Shown: positions 47,650-56,416 of the stretch, in pieces
How the letters are laid out: the number at the start of each line of letters is the position of its first letter
Numbering within the stretch: the first letter of the stretch is position 1
NCBI RefSeq assembly: GCF_000444875.1
Contig: NC_021985.1
Location: 7,646,170-7,710,169 of the forward strand
Reading direction: 5' to 3'
DNA length: 64,000 nt
Origin: Streptomyces collinus Tu 365
Lineage (GTDB): Bacteria; Actinomycetota; Actinomycetes; Streptomycetales; Streptomycetaceae
Program-made: the position numbers and the translations under genes
The notes under the pieces: model-generated
Seen by the model: only the letters and a program-made list of their open reading frames with translations
Told to the model about the DNA's origin: nothing
Databases searched by the model: none

Positions 47650-48285
47650 TCAGCCCTGCCCCGGATCGCCGGCCGTCCGGCGCCGGTTCCGCTCGCGCTC
47701 GACGCGCCGCAGCGCGCGCCGCTGCCTGCCCGGCAGAGTCGCGGCCAACTGGCCCACGAGGGCGACGTCGTGGCCGTCGCCGTTCCGGTCACCCCGGCAC
47801 CACCACACCGGCGGGCCGCCCGCGTCCGTCGCGCCCTCGTACCAGTCGCCCTCGGTGCCCGCGGGGCGGCGGTGCATGCCGATCCTGTGCTCCGGGCAGA
47901 CCGGCCACACCTGCCACCGCAACTCCACGACGGTCGACTGCGCCGCATCCGCGACCACGTGCAGGACCGTCGCCGCGTCGTCCGGCTCCGGCGGGTCGTC
48001 CTCCTCGAGGTCGCACGCGTTGACCGGATTGCCGTGCCAACGGCCGTCGGACATCGCGACGTAGACCTGGTCCCTGTCGAACGCGCCCGGCGCCGAAGCC
48101 TCGCAAGCCGGCTGGACCATGAGGATCAGCGGGTCCTGACCCGGCAGGGTGGCCGTCAGATCGCGGTTGACCACGGCGAGCGCGGCCTCCAGCTTCGGCC
48201 ACTGACCGGGCTCGGCCGGCCTGGGCTCCGGGAGCCGCCGCCGGCCGCGGCCGGGACCGATGCCCGCATGAGAGAAGTGGTTCAC
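47650..48285 (-). CDS. Hypothetical protein with Trp/Cys-rich C-terminal half
   Basis: This 211-residue soluble protein has no recognised domain. The central part (about 20-130) is of mixed composition with L-E-A-A-L-A-V-V-N-R-D-L, and the second half has V-W-P-V-C-P-E-H-R-I-G-M-H and G-D-W-Y-E-G, with W-W-C-R-G-D, a Cys/His pattern that could bind zinc. The last 40 residues are basic. GTG 48285 is the most plausible start; the ribosome site is weak. It converges on the secreted-peptide gene. Confidence 0.6.
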   Translation of the reverse strand: MNHFSHAGIGPGRGRRRLPEPRPAEPGQWPKLEAALAVVNRDLTATLPGQDPLILMVQPACEASAPGAFDRDQVYVAMSDGRWHGNPVNACDLEEDDPPEPDDAATVLHVVADAAQSTVVELRWQVWPVCPEHRIGMHRRPAGTEGDWYEGATDAGGPPVWWCRGDRNGDGHDVALVGQLAATLPGRQRRALRRVERERNRRRTAGDPGQG

Positions 48286-48428
48286 CCGGGCATCGTGCCA
48301 TCCACGCCGACCTGGGCGGCATCCCCGGTCGAGCACCCGCGCCGCGCGGACATCGGCCCTCGCCCCGCTTGAGAGGTTCTTGACACAGCCGTAGGACTGA
48401 ACAGCGCACACACGGCAACGAGCAGGTC

Positions 48429-50012
48429 GTGACACGCATAGCAATCGTCGCCCTGACCCTCGTCGCGGGAGTGCTCGCCGCCCTGGCCTCGGCCCGGCTC
48501 TCCGCCTGGTGGCTCTTCGCCGCCGTGCCGCTGGTGCTGCTGGGGCTGCTGGGCACCTGGGACCTGCTGCAACGCAAGCACTCGGTACTGCGCAACTATC
48601 CCGTCCTCGGCCACGCCCGCTTCCTCATGGAAGCGATCCGCCCGGAGCTGCAGCAGTACTTCATCGAGCGGAACTACGACGGCCGGCCCTTCGACCGGGA
48701 CGTGCGCAGCATCGTCTACGAGCGCGCCAAGGGCACCGACGCCGAGGAGCCGTACGGCACCGAACGGGACGTCTACGAACCCGGCTACGAGTTCCTCGTA
48801 CCGTCCATGGCACCGCGCCCGGTGCCGAAGTCACCCCCGCGCGTACGGATCGGCGGCCCGGACTGCGCGCGGCCGTACGACATGGCGCTGCTGAACGTGT
48901 CGGCGATGAGCTTCGGCTCCCTGTCGGCCAACGCGGTCCTGGCTCTCAACAGCGGCGCGGCCGCAGGGGGTTTCGCCCAGGACACCGGCGAGGGCGGGCT
49001 GTCGGAGTACCACCTGCGGCCGGGCGGCGACCTCGTCTGGGAGATCGGCACCGGGTACTTCGGCTGCCGGACCCGGGACGGCGACTTCGACCCGGCCGAG
49101 TTCGCCGACAAGGCGGCGCACGACCACGTCAAGTGCGTGTCCCTGAAACTCTCGCAGGGCGCCAAGCCCGGCATCGGCGGTGTGCTGCCGGGCGCCAAGG
49201 TGAACGCCGAGATCGCCCGGGTCCGAGACGTGCCCCAGGGACGCACCGTCATCTCCCCGCCGTACCACCGCGTGTTCTCCACTCCGCGGGAACTCGTCCG
49301 CTTCATCGCCCGCATGCGGGAGCTGTCCGGCGGCAAGCCGACCGGGTTCAAGCTGTGCGTGGGTTCGCGCCGGCAGTTCCTGGCCGTGTGCAAGGCGATG
49401 CTGGAGGAGGGCACCACGCCCGACTTCATCGTGGTGGACGGCGCCGAGGGCGGAACCGGCGCGGCCCCGCTGGAGTTCGCCGACCACGTCGGCACCCCGC
49501 TCACGGAGGGCCTGCTCACCGTGCACAACGCCCTCGTCGGCACGGGCCTGCGCGACCGGATCAAGGTCGGGGCGAGCGGCAAGATCGCCACCGGGACCGA
49601 CCTCGTCAAGCGCCTGGTGCAGGGCGCCGACTACGGCAACGCGGCGCGGGCGATGATGTTCGCCGTCGGCTGCATCCAGGCGCAGAGGTGCCACACCAAC
49701 ACCTGCCCCACCGGCGTCACGACCCAGGACCCGCGCCGGGCCCGCGCCCTGGACGTGCGGGACAAGGCACCGCGCGTGCAGCGCTTCCAGGAGGCGACCG
49801 TGGCCAGCGCACTGCAGATCATGGCGTCCATGGGGGTCACCGACCCCGCCGAGCTGCGCCCGCACATGCTCCGCCGGCGCATCGACCCCATCACCGAACG
49901 CTCCTACGAGGAGCTGTACGAGTGGCTCGAGCCCGGGCAGTTGCTCGCCGGGCCGCCGGCCGCCTGGGCGGCCGACTGGAAGGCCGCCGACCCCGACCGT
50001 TTCGCCGTGTGA
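48429..50012 (+). CDS. FMN-binding glutamate synthase-like protein
   Basis: A 527-residue protein with two N-terminal membrane helices (about 1-40), then the FMN/TIM-barrel domain of the glutamate synthase large subunit (about 120-510). Family landmarks include M-S-F-G-S-L-S-A-N-A (about 159-168), G-E-G-G-L-S-E-Y-H (about 188-196), V-D-G-A-E-G-G-T-G-A-A-P (about 337-348) and the iron-sulphur cysteines C-I-Q-A-Q-R-C-H-T-N-T-C-P (about 416-428). It lacks the amidotransferase domain, so it is not classical GltB; it may act on another amine with an unknown electron donor. GTG 48429 is the start. It precedes the PoxB-type gene by 29 bases. Confidence 0.88.
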   Translation: MTRIAIVALTLVAGVLAALASARLSAWWLFAAVPLVLLGLLGTWDLLQRKHSVLRNYPVLGHARFLMEAIRPELQQYFIERNYDGRPFDRDVRSIVYERAKGTDAEEPYGTERDVYEPGYEFLVPSMAPRPVPKSPPRVRIGGPDCARPYDMALLNVSAMSFGSLSANAVLALNSGAAAGGFAQDTGEGGLSEYHLRPGGDLVWEIGTGYFGCRTRDGDFDPAEFADKAAHDHVKCVSLKLSQGAKPGIGGVLPGAKVNAEIARVRDVPQGRTVISPPYHRVFSTPRELVRFIARMRELSGGKPTGFKLCVGSRRQFLAVCKAMLEEGTTPDFIVVDGAEGGTGAAPLEFADHVGTPLTEGLLTVHNALVGTGLRDRIKVGASGKIATGTDLVKRLVQGADYGNAARAMMFAVGCIQAQRCHTNTCPTGVTTQDPRRARALDVRDKAPRVQRFQEATVASALQIMASMGVTDPAELRPHMLRRRIDPITERSYEELYEWLEPGQLLAGPPAAWAADWKAADPDRFAV

Positions 50013-50041
50013 CCCCACGACCGCATCCCAGGAGGATCTAC

Positions 50042-51799
50042 GTGCCCCGTACCGTTGCCCAAGTCATCGTGGACGCGCTGAGCGAACTGGGCGTACGCCA
50101 GGTGTTCGGCGTCGTGGGAGACGCGCTCAACCCGCTCACGGACGCCATCCGCACCACCGACGGCCTGGAGTGGGTGGGCTGCCGCCACGAGGAGGCGGCG
50201 GCCTTCGCCGCGAGCGCCCAGTCGCAGCTCACCGACACGCTCGGCGTGTGCATGGGCACCGTCGGACCGGGTTCCGTGCACCTCCTCAACGGGCTCTACG
50301 ACGCGGCCAAGAGCCACACCCCGGTGCTGGCCATCGCCGGCCAGGTCCCGCTCGCCGAACTCGGCAGCGACTACTTCCAGGAGGTCGACAACGACGCCCT
50401 CTTCAGCGACGTGGCCGTCTTCCGCGCGACCGTCACCTCGCCCGACCAACTGCCCCAGATGCTGGAGACGGCCGTGCGCCACGCACTGGGCCGCAAGGGC
50501 GTCGCGGTCCTCACCGTGCCGGGTGACCTGGGCGAGCGCGAACTGACCAGCGACCGGCCGGCGCGGTTCTCCCTGAACGCTCCGGTGAGCCGGCCGGACG
50601 AGTCCGCAGTCCGCCGCGCGGCGGAACTCCTCGACCGCTCCGAGCGCGTCACCCTCCTCGTCGGCGCAGGAGCCCGGGCCGCCCGCCAGGACGTCCTCGC
50701 CCTCGCCGACCGGCTGGCCGCGCCCATGGTGCTCACCCTGAAGGCCAAGGCCGGTTTCGAGGGCGACACCAACCCCTTCCAGGTCGGCCAGACCGGCCTG
50801 ATCGGCAACCCCGCCGCGGCCAAGGCCCTCCAGGACGCGGACACCCTGCTCCTGCTCGGCACCGACTTCCCGTACCGGGACTGGTACCCCGAGGGCCGGA
50901 CCGTGATCCAGGTGGACACCGAGGCCACCCACATCGGACGCCGGGTGCCGGTCGAGGTCGGGCTGGTGGGGGACACCGGCGCCACCGTACGCGACCTCCT
51001 CGGCCACCTCACCGCCCCGCCGGCCGGATCCGCCGACGCACGCGATCGCTCGCACCTGGAGAAGGCGCGTGAACGCTTCGACCAGTGGCGCGCCGGTCAG
51101 ACCCGGCTGGCCGACCTCGCGCACGACAAGGGTGTCGTGGGCCGTATCCGGTCCGCGCTGGACAACCGCTCCCACGACATCCGTCCGGAGGCGCTGGCCG
51201 CGGCCGTCGACCGGGTCGCGGCGGAGGACGCCGTCTTCACCTCCGACACGGGCATGGCCACGGTGTGGCTCTCACGCTTCGTCGAAATGCGCGGCCACCG
51301 GCGCCTCATCGGCTCCTACAACCTGGGTTCGATGGCCAACGCCATGCCGCAGGCCCTGGGCGCCCAGAGTCTGGACCGTGAGCGACAGGTCGTGGCCTTC
51401 TGCGGTGACGGCGGACTGAGCATGCTCCTCGGCGACCTCATGACCCTGAAGACGTACCGGCTGCCCGTCAAACTCGTCGTCTTCGACAACCGCCGGCTGG
51501 GCATGGTGAAGCTCGAACAGGAGCAGGCCGGCCTGCCCGAGTTCGGCACGGTGCTGGACAACCCCGACTTCGCCGCCGTGGCCGAGGCCATGGGCATCAC
51601 CGGCATCCGCGTGACCGACCCGGCCGACGTGGAGAACGCCGTACGACGCGCCTTCGACAGCCCGGGCCCGGTGCTGCTCGACGTCCTCACCAACCCCGAC
51701 GAGATCGCCGTCCCGGCCAAGCCGACCGTCGAGCAGGGCTGGGGCTTCGCACTGGCCAAGGTCAAGGAAGTCGTGCGCAGCCATGGAGAGGCGGACTGA
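50042..51799 (+). CDS. PoxB-type thiamine-diphosphate enzyme (pyruvate:quinone oxidoreductase-like)
   Basis: The 585-residue product has the three ThDP-enzyme domains: a pyrimidine-binding domain (1-175) with the catalytic Glu50 in C-R-H-E-E-A-A-A-F, a central FAD/Rossmann domain (about 185-340), and the pyrophosphate-binding domain with G-D-G-G-L-S-M-L-L-G-D-L (about 459-470) and V-V-F-D-N (about 479-483). It resembles pyruvate dehydrogenase (quinone), which converts pyruvate to acetate and CO2. GTG 50042 follows AGGAGGA. It is 29 bases downstream of the glutamate-synthase-like gene, so the pair may share a redox route. Confidence 0.88.
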   Translation: MPRTVAQVIVDALSELGVRQVFGVVGDALNPLTDAIRTTDGLEWVGCRHEEAAAFAASAQSQLTDTLGVCMGTVGPGSVHLLNGLYDAAKSHTPVLAIAGQVPLAELGSDYFQEVDNDALFSDVAVFRATVTSPDQLPQMLETAVRHALGRKGVAVLTVPGDLGERELTSDRPARFSLNAPVSRPDESAVRRAAELLDRSERVTLLVGAGARAARQDVLALADRLAAPMVLTLKAKAGFEGDTNPFQVGQTGLIGNPAAAKALQDADTLLLLGTDFPYRDWYPEGRTVIQVDTEATHIGRRVPVEVGLVGDTGATVRDLLGHLTAPPAGSADARDRSHLEKARERFDQWRAGQTRLADLAHDKGVVGRIRSALDNRSHDIRPEALAAAVDRVAAEDAVFTSDTGMATVWLSRFVEMRGHRRLIGSYNLGSMANAMPQALGAQSLDRERQVVAFCGDGGLSMLLGDLMTLKTYRLPVKLVVFDNRRLGMVKLEQEQAGLPEFGTVLDNPDFAAVAEAMGITGIRVTDPADVENAVRRAFDSPGPVLLDVLTNPDEIAVPAKPTVEQGWGFALAKVKEVVRSHGEAD

Positions 51800-51801
51800 C
51801 A

Positions 51802-51835
51802 CCGACGCCGCCGGCTCGGTTCCCACCGGCGTCGG
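51802..51835. terminator. Hairpin between convergent genes
   Basis: CCGACGCCG pairs with CGGCGTCGG over 9 bp between the PoxB-type gene and the convergent GlxA-type gene. Confidence 0.55.
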
Positions 51836-51902
51836 CGGGTACCGTCCCGGTCCAGGCCGTCCGTGCTGCGTGCACCGCGTGGCCGCTCCCGCGACGGACG
51901 GG

Positions 51903-52814
51903 TCAGTGCCCGCGAGCGCGAAGGCGGCGCAGCATGCGCGCGTCCTCGAAGCCGACCGCGCGAGCGGCGGCGTCGACCGTCGCGCCGTGGCAGATGAGGT
52001 GCTCGGCGCGCTCGAGCCGCAGAGTCTGCTGATAGCGCAGTGGGGTGAGGCCGCCGGTGGCCCGGGTGAAGAGGCGGGTGAGGGTGCGCTCGCTCACTCC
52101 CACGGTCGCGGCCAGCGTCGACAGGGGCAACGCCCGGTCGAAGCGGGCGTCGATCAGGTTCTGGGCGTGGTGCACGGTGTCGTCGAGGTGGGAGCGGTAC
52201 CGGAGCATCGCGCTGGCCTGCGGCTCGTGGCCGTTGCGCCGCGCGTAGACGACCATGTCCCGCGCCACCTGGGCGGCGACGGCGGGGCCGTGCTGGTTGG
52301 CGATCAGGTGCAGGGCCAGGTCGATCCCGCTGGCGATGCCGGCTGAGGTGACCACCCGGTCGTCGGCGGTGTAGAGCACGTCGCGGACGACGGTGGCCCG
52401 GGGGTAGCGGCGTGCGAGCTCGTCCTGCACATCGTGGTGGGTGGTGCAGCGGCGGCCGTCGAGCAGCCCGGCCCGGCCGAGCGCCTCCGCGCCGGCGCAG
52501 ACGCTCGCGACGGTTCCACCCCTGGCGTGGTGGTCCCTGAGCGCCCGCAGAGCGGCCGCGCCGATGTCAGGGCTGTCGACGAGAGCGAGGGACCGCCAGC
52601 CGGGCACCACGATCAGGTCCTCGGGCCGGAGTTCGGGCCAGTCGAGCCGGGCCACCAACGGCAGATCCTGGGCGGTGGGGACCACAGGCCGCTCGGCGAT
52701 GTAGCTGAGCGTGTAGGGGTGCCCGAAGTCGGAGGCCGTGGAGAAGACCTGCGCGGGGCCTGCCAGGTCCAGCAGATGCACTCCGGGCACCAGAAGAAAG
52801 ACGATGTGGTTCAC
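51903..52814 (-). CDS. GlxA-type AraC-family regulator
   Basis: The 303-residue protein has an N-terminal DJ-1/PfpI (class I glutamine amidotransferase-like) domain, about residues 1-175, with the Cys in S-V-C-A-G-A-E-A-L, then an AraC-type double helix-turn-helix (about 205-300) with L-A-A-T-V-G-V-S-E-R-T-L-T-R-L-F-T-R-A-T-G. The DJ-1-like domain usually senses a ligand in this group, not as an active enzyme. GTG 52814 is the start. It lies 10 bases after the isochorismatase-family gene and is probably co-transcribed, and so may regulate it. Confidence 0.9.
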   Translation of the reverse strand: MNHIVFLLVPGVHLLDLAGPAQVFSTASDFGHPYTLSYIAERPVVPTAQDLPLVARLDWPELRPEDLIVVPGWRSLALVDSPDIGAAALRALRDHHARGGTVASVCAGAEALGRAGLLDGRRCTTHHDVQDELARRYPRATVVRDVLYTADDRVVTSAGIASGIDLALHLIANQHGPAVAAQVARDMVVYARRNGHEPQASAMLRYRSHLDDTVHHAQNLIDARFDRALPLSTLAATVGVSERTLTRLFTRATGGLTPLRYQQTLRLERAEHLICHGATVDAAARAVGFEDARMLRRLRARGH

Positions 52815-52824
52815 GATCCGGTCA

Positions 52825-53424
52825 TCATGCCTGAAGCTCGGCCGCCGCCTCCAGCTGCCCGACGGTGGTGATGGTGGCGAAGCGTCCGGCGAGGGCGTAC
52901 TCGGTGCGCCTGATGATCTCCTCGGCGCTCAGCGTACGGGGGTCCGCCAGCAGCTCGGCCACGCTCTGGTCGGCGGGGGCGTCACGGTGCGGGATGGGGT
53001 TGGTCGCGGTGGCGTCGACGACGAACGCGACCCGGTAGCCGAGGTCGCTCGCCACGCGCGTGGTGGTCTCGACGCACTGCTCGGTCCGTATGCCGCACAC
53101 CGTGAGCTCTCGGACGCCGTGCTCCGTGAGGAGCTGCTGCAGGTTGGTGGTGGTGAACGCGTTGTGCGAGGTCTTGTGGATCAGTGGTTCCGTGTCATGG
53201 CGCCGCAGCTCGTCCATCAGCCGGACGTGACCGAGGGCGGGGTCGAAGACATCGCCGCTGCCGGGCTCGGAGTGCAGCACCCACACCACCAGGTCGCCGG
53301 CCCGGCGGGCGAGGCGGACCAGTCGGTCGACCTGGTCGGCGATCTTGGGATCGGAGATGGTCTCCCACAGCGGGCGGGCGCGGAAGGATTCCTGGACGTC
53401 GATGACGATCAGTGCTCGGGTCAT
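52825..53424 (-). CDS. Isochorismatase-family cysteine hydrolase
   Basis: A 199-residue enzyme of the isochorismatase-like hydrolase group. The catalytic triad is complete: Asp9 in V-I-D-V-Q, Lys84 in I-H-K-T-S and Cys117 in T-E-Q-C-V-E-T-T. Its best-known relatives cleave amides such as nicotinamide, N-carbamoylsarcosine or ureides, but the substrate is not clear here. The family's cis-peptide region G-I-R-T-E-Q-C is intact. ATG 53424 is the start. The GlxA-type regulator follows after 10 bases in the same direction. Confidence 0.9.
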   Translation of the reverse strand: MTRALIVIDVQESFRARPLWETISDPKIADQVDRLVRLARRAGDLVVWVLHSEPGSGDVFDPALGHVRLMDELRRHDTEPLIHKTSHNAFTTTNLQQLLTEHGVRELTVCGIRTEQCVETTTRVASDLGYRVAFVVDATATNPIPHRDAPADQSVAELLADPRTLSAEEIIRRTEYALAGRFATITTVGQLEAAAELQA

Positions 53425-53598
53425 GCCCCCAGCCTGACCGAGGGGCCGGGGCGGCGGCAGGCCTCATCGCGTCCAGGTCCGGAACGATCCGGTCACGCCG
53501 GCGCCGGGCCCACTCGCCGCGTACTCGCGGCCACGTCCCGCCAGCGCGCCCTCCGCGCAGCTGAACGGTTCGCGCAACCGGTGCCCGGAGGCCGGGGG

Positions 53599-54192
53599 TC
53601 ACCCCACGACGTGGAACTCGTCGCCACCGGCGTCAAGGAACTCCCCGGTTTTTTCCGAGGGTTGAGTGACCTCCAGCCGCAGCCTGTTCCGCGCCTCCTT
53701 CGGCGCCGCGGGCGGCCCCAGCACCAGCGAGACGGTACTGGTGGGCGTCCGGCGCAACCGGACGCCCCAGTCGTGGGACTCGACGGCATGCCAGTCGGCC
53801 CGTGACTGCCAGAAGGCCGACTGCGCGGAGCGGTCCCGCTCCGTGACGTCGAGGCAGATCGCGACGAGGCCGGACTCGGCGAGCACGCCCGGGTGGCCGG
53901 GACGCAGCACACAGAACTCGTTGCCCTCCGGATCGGCCAACACGTCCCACGGGACGTCCCCTTGGCCGATGTCGGCACGTGTCGCACCGAGTGCGAGCAG
54001 ACGCGCCACCTCGTCCTCCCAGCCCGGCCCGCCGGCCAGGTCGAGGTGGAGCCGGTTCTTGCGCGCCGTCTTCGGCTGCGAGGTCGGCACGAAACTCAGC
54101 CGCAGACCGCACGTCCGACCGTGCGTCGCGGCAAGCCAGAAGCGGTTCATGCGCGCGACATCCAGCGCGTCGATCACTATCCCGGTCAGCAT
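53599..54192 (-). CDS. VOC/glyoxalase-like domain protein (tandem)
   Basis: The 197-residue protein has two similar halves of the glyoxalase-like (VOC) fold: residues about 3-95, ending D-P-E-G-N-E-F-C-V-L, and about 105-195, ending A-G-G-D-E-F-H-V-V-G. The metal site E-F-C/E-F-H motifs are partly kept. Such proteins can resist antibiotics or act on small aromatic substrates, or be non-enzymatic. ATG 54192 has GGAACCAGG just upstream. It stands alone in front of a 484-base gap with a gene remnant. Confidence 0.8.
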   Translation of the reverse strand: MLTGIVIDALDVARMNRFWLAATHGRTCGLRLSFVPTSQPKTARKNRLHLDLAGGPGWEDEVARLLALGATRADIGQGDVPWDVLADPEGNEFCVLRPGHPGVLAESGLVAICLDVTERDRSAQSAFWQSRADWHAVESHDWGVRLRRTPTSTVSLVLGPPAAPKEARNRLRLEVTQPSEKTGEFLDAGGDEFHVVG

Positions 54193-54436
54193 CCTGGTTC
54201 CTTCGAAGGCGTCGCACCCGACTCCCGCCCATTGTGGCCGCCGCCGGCCGGCCGGGTGCGGACACCGCCGGACGTCCGGCGCGGCCTTCGGGCGCGCACT
54301 CCCGCATGATGACCCGGGGGGGCGTCCCTTTGCCTTGAAAGATGCCGACCGGATTCGACGACACCGCCGAGCAGGCGGCCGGGCGACCGTCCCGTGACGG
54401 GCGGCCGGGCCTGCTTCAGGCGGAACGCAATGCTGC

Positions 54437-54538
54437 TCAAGTGCCGGAGTTCCGCCGTGCGATGGACGCGTTCGGGGCGGTGGCGAAGGCACACCACGCC
54501 CCGTAGGGCACGAGAGCCAGGGCCGCGGTCCGGTCGTG
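54437..54538 (-). pseudogene. C-terminal fragment of a TspO/MBR protein
   Basis: The last 33 codons before the stop read H-D-R-T-A-A-L-A-L-V-P-Y-G-A-W-C-A-F-A-T-like and end with N-A-S-I-A-R-R-N, matching the fifth helix and C-terminus of TspO proteins. The rest of the protein is absent; upstream codons in this frame do not look coding and have no start. It is a deletion remnant. The surrounding 54193-54676 gap holds no other gene that I can support. Confidence 0.6.
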
Positions 54539-54676
54539 GCGCGCCTCACGGCTTTCCGCGACACCGACCGCCTCTGAGTGGCTCAGATCACATGCGTCGG
54601 ACCGATCACTTCGCGCTTCTCTCCAGTCATATTCAGTGCACATCCGCTCAGCACACGACGATGGGATACGGACGAG

Positions 54677-54889
54677 ATGACTGAGAGCGTGAAGGGCCCC
54701 GCCAGCTACTTCCCTTCCATCGAGAAGAAGTATGGCCGCCCCATAGCGGAGTGGAAGGAGCTCATCCGTTCATCGACCTTGACGAAGCACATGGAACTCG
54801 TCTCCTGGCTCAAAGCCGAACATGGACTCGGCCACGGTCACGCCAACGCTCTCGTCGCCCACACTCTCGCCGAGGAGAGCGGGAAGTAG
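54677..54889 (+). CDS. DUF4287 protein
   Basis: The 70-residue product is a full DUF4287 domain: Y-F-P-S-I-E-K-K-Y-G-R-P-I-A-E-W (about 11-26), then H-M-E-L-V-S-W-L-K-A-E-H-G-L-G-H-G-H-A-N-A-L-V at the end. The domain is found alone or fused to others in many soil bacteria and is of unknown function. ATG 54677 has GGACGAG upstream, better than the longer frame from 54578. It is one of a run of stress-type genes reaching to hsp18. Confidence 0.82.
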   Translation: MTESVKGPASYFPSIEKKYGRPIAEWKELIRSSTLTKHMELVSWLKAEHGLGHGHANALVAHTLAEESGK

Positions 54890-54954
54890 ACCGTCCGACC
54901 ACACAGGCCCCGGCCCGAGGCCACCACACGCGCCAACCGGATTCCCCCAACCTT

Positions 54955-55000
54955 GCCCCTCACGCACCGCGGCACCGCCTCCTCGACTGCTGTGAGGGGC
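54955..55000. terminator. Hairpin between convergent small genes
   Basis: GCCCCTCAC pairs with GTGAGGGGC over 9 bp across a 28-base loop that can partly fold itself. It lies between the DUF4287 gene and the convergent gene at 55007. Confidence 0.4.
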
Positions 55001-55006
55001 CTTTGG

Positions 55007-55303
55007 TCAGGGCGTGTCGCCGGCGTAGTACAAGCGGCAGACGATCCCCGGGCCCGGTGAGCGTGGCTCGTCGGCACTGGGGTCGTACAGGGCGCGGCCG
55101 CCGGGCCACCGCGACAGCTCGGTGGCCAGGGCGACACCCCCGTCGACTTCTTCCCTCGTCCAGCCGGTGATGTCCAGCAGCAGACCGTCCAGGGGCCCGC
55201 CGACGAGCGTCGCGTAAGTCCGTGTGGGCAGCGGGCCGGGGTGGGGGTCGTCGTGGTCGCAGCCGTAGACCCGACCACGCAGCACCTGTTCATCCCAGTT
55301 CAT
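55007..55303 (-). CDS. Small hypothetical protein
   Basis: This 98-residue soluble protein has T-Y-A-T-L-V-G-G-P-L-D-G-L-L-L-D-I-T-G-W near residues 29-48 and a C-terminal V-C-R-L-Y-Y-A-G-D. The G-G-P-L-D-G segment is common in small actinobacterial proteins of unknown role. ATG 55303 is the start; I rejected the upstream frame because it lacks sites and looks like a shadow. Its neighbours are stress-type genes. Confidence 0.65.
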   Translation of the reverse strand: MNWDEQVLRGRVYGCDHDDPHPGPLPTRTYATLVGGPLDGLLLDITGWTREEVDGGVALATELSRWPGGRALYDPSADEPRSPGPGIVCRLYYAGDTP

Positions 55304-55677
55304 GCGACCAGCGTTCCAGGCCCCACTGACAATCCACCGTGATGGGGCGGGCGTCCCGTTGAGGGTGGTGAGGCCCCCAGCGTGCACGGCGTGGGGCTCA
55401 CCGGCGGCGCACCGCCGTGCCGGTGAGAGAACGCTCTTTACCTCGCTGCTGGGCGCGGTCGGGACGGCCTCGGCCTCCCTGGTGAGCCTGACGTGCGACG
55501 GCACCCTGGGGACCGTGTCCACCGTGGATCCGATGGCGCGTGTACCCGCCAGGGCGGTGGCGGTGACGGCCGCCGTGGCGGCACCGTAGCGCAGCCACGG
55601 CCTGCGCGTGCCTGCCTGCTCGCTGATCGTCCTGGAACATCACCGACAGAAGCGGCCCATTGCCGACCGGCCCCTCG
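55304..55677. other. Gap upstream of hsp18, no gene seen
   Basis: Together with the operators and leader this is a 487-base gap between divergent genes. Frames here have no ribosome site or motif. A weak hairpin is possible near 55410-55440. Confidence 0.5.
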
Positions 55678-55696
55678 TGTCATCCGTTTGACGACA
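55678..55696. promoter_or_regulatory. RheA-type operator 1 of hsp18
   Basis: TGTCATC-N5-GACGACA has one mismatch from the RheA consensus. A TTGACG -35 candidate (55688-55693) lies inside it, so a bound repressor would block polymerase. Confidence 0.8.
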
Positions 55697-55703
55697 CGAT
55701 GTT

Positions 55704-55722
55704 TGTCATCCATTGGATGACG
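55704..55722. promoter_or_regulatory. RheA-type operator 2 of hsp18
   Basis: TGTCATC-N5-GATGACG, 26 bases centre to centre from operator 1. It covers the likely -10 and transcript start. Confidence 0.82.
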
Positions 55723-55790
55723 TGTTACAACAGTGCCTGTGAGGCGCATTGGCAGCAGTTACTGCCTGACTCTTCTGGAGGTGTTGTCCG

Positions 55791-56222
55791 ATGTTGATGC
55801 GCACCGACCCCTTCCGTGAGCTCGACCGACTGGCCCAGCAGATGATGGGCCCAGGTACCTGGTCCCGGCCGTCCGCGATGCCGATGGACGCCTACCGCGA
55901 GGGGGACGAGTACGTGGTGGCCTTCGACCTGCCCGGTGTCAGTCCCGAGGCGATCGACATCGACGTCGAGCGGAACATGCTGACCGTGAAGGCCGAGCGT
56001 CGGCCCGTGGCGAAGTCCGACAGCGTCCAGATGGAACTCTCCGAGCGGCCACTGGGTGTCTTCTCCCGCCAGCTCGTGCTGGCCGACACCCTGGACACCG
56101 AGCGCATCGAGGCCGACTACGACGCAGGGGTGCTCACCTTGCGCATCCCGATCGCCGAACGCGCCAAGCCCCGCAAGATCGCCATCGGCGCCGGGTCCGA
56201 CCGCAAGGAGATCTCCGGCTGA
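55791..56222 (+). CDS. hsp18: Hsp18/Hsp20 small heat-shock protein
   Basis: The 143-residue product is a small heat-shock protein that holds unfolding proteins as oligomers in the cytosol. The alpha-crystallin domain spans about residues 30-130: M-D-A-Y-R-E-G-D-E-Y-V-V-A-F-D-L-P-G-V, then N-M-L-T-V-K-A-E-R, and the C-terminal A-G-V-L-T-L-R-I-P-I-A-E. ATG 55791 follows GGAGGTG at about 11 bases; ATG 55797 in the same frame is an alternative. Two RheA-type operators lie 69-113 bases upstream, so RheA-type repression with heat induction is strongly supported. Its repressor gene is 52 kb away at 3.2 kb. Confidence 0.95.
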   Translation: MLMRTDPFRELDRLAQQMMGPGTWSRPSAMPMDAYREGDEYVVAFDLPGVSPEAIDIDVERNMLTVKAERRPVAKSDSVQMELSERPLGVFSRQLVLADTLDTERIEADYDAGVLTLRIPIAERAKPRKIAIGAGSDRKEISG

Positions 56223-56272
56223 ACCCGGGCGGCCCGGTCTGCCCCGCGCCCGTGCGTCCTGCTCCCGCCCCC

Positions 56273-56322
56273 CCCGCAGGGTTTGCCCGCGCTACATCGG
56301 CTCCCTGTCCCTCCTGCGGGGC
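56273..56322 (+). terminator. Likely terminator of hsp18
   Basis: CCCCGCAGG pairs with CCTGCGGGG over 9 bp with a 32-base loop, 50 bases past the hsp18 stop. Confidence 0.45.
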
Positions 56323-56416
56323 CCGGACCACTCTCATTGATCACCCGTTCCCGGTGCCCGCGCACTCTGCCGGGCACCGGGCATACCGCCCTCGGCGAGA
56401 AAGGCGACGTCCAGCA

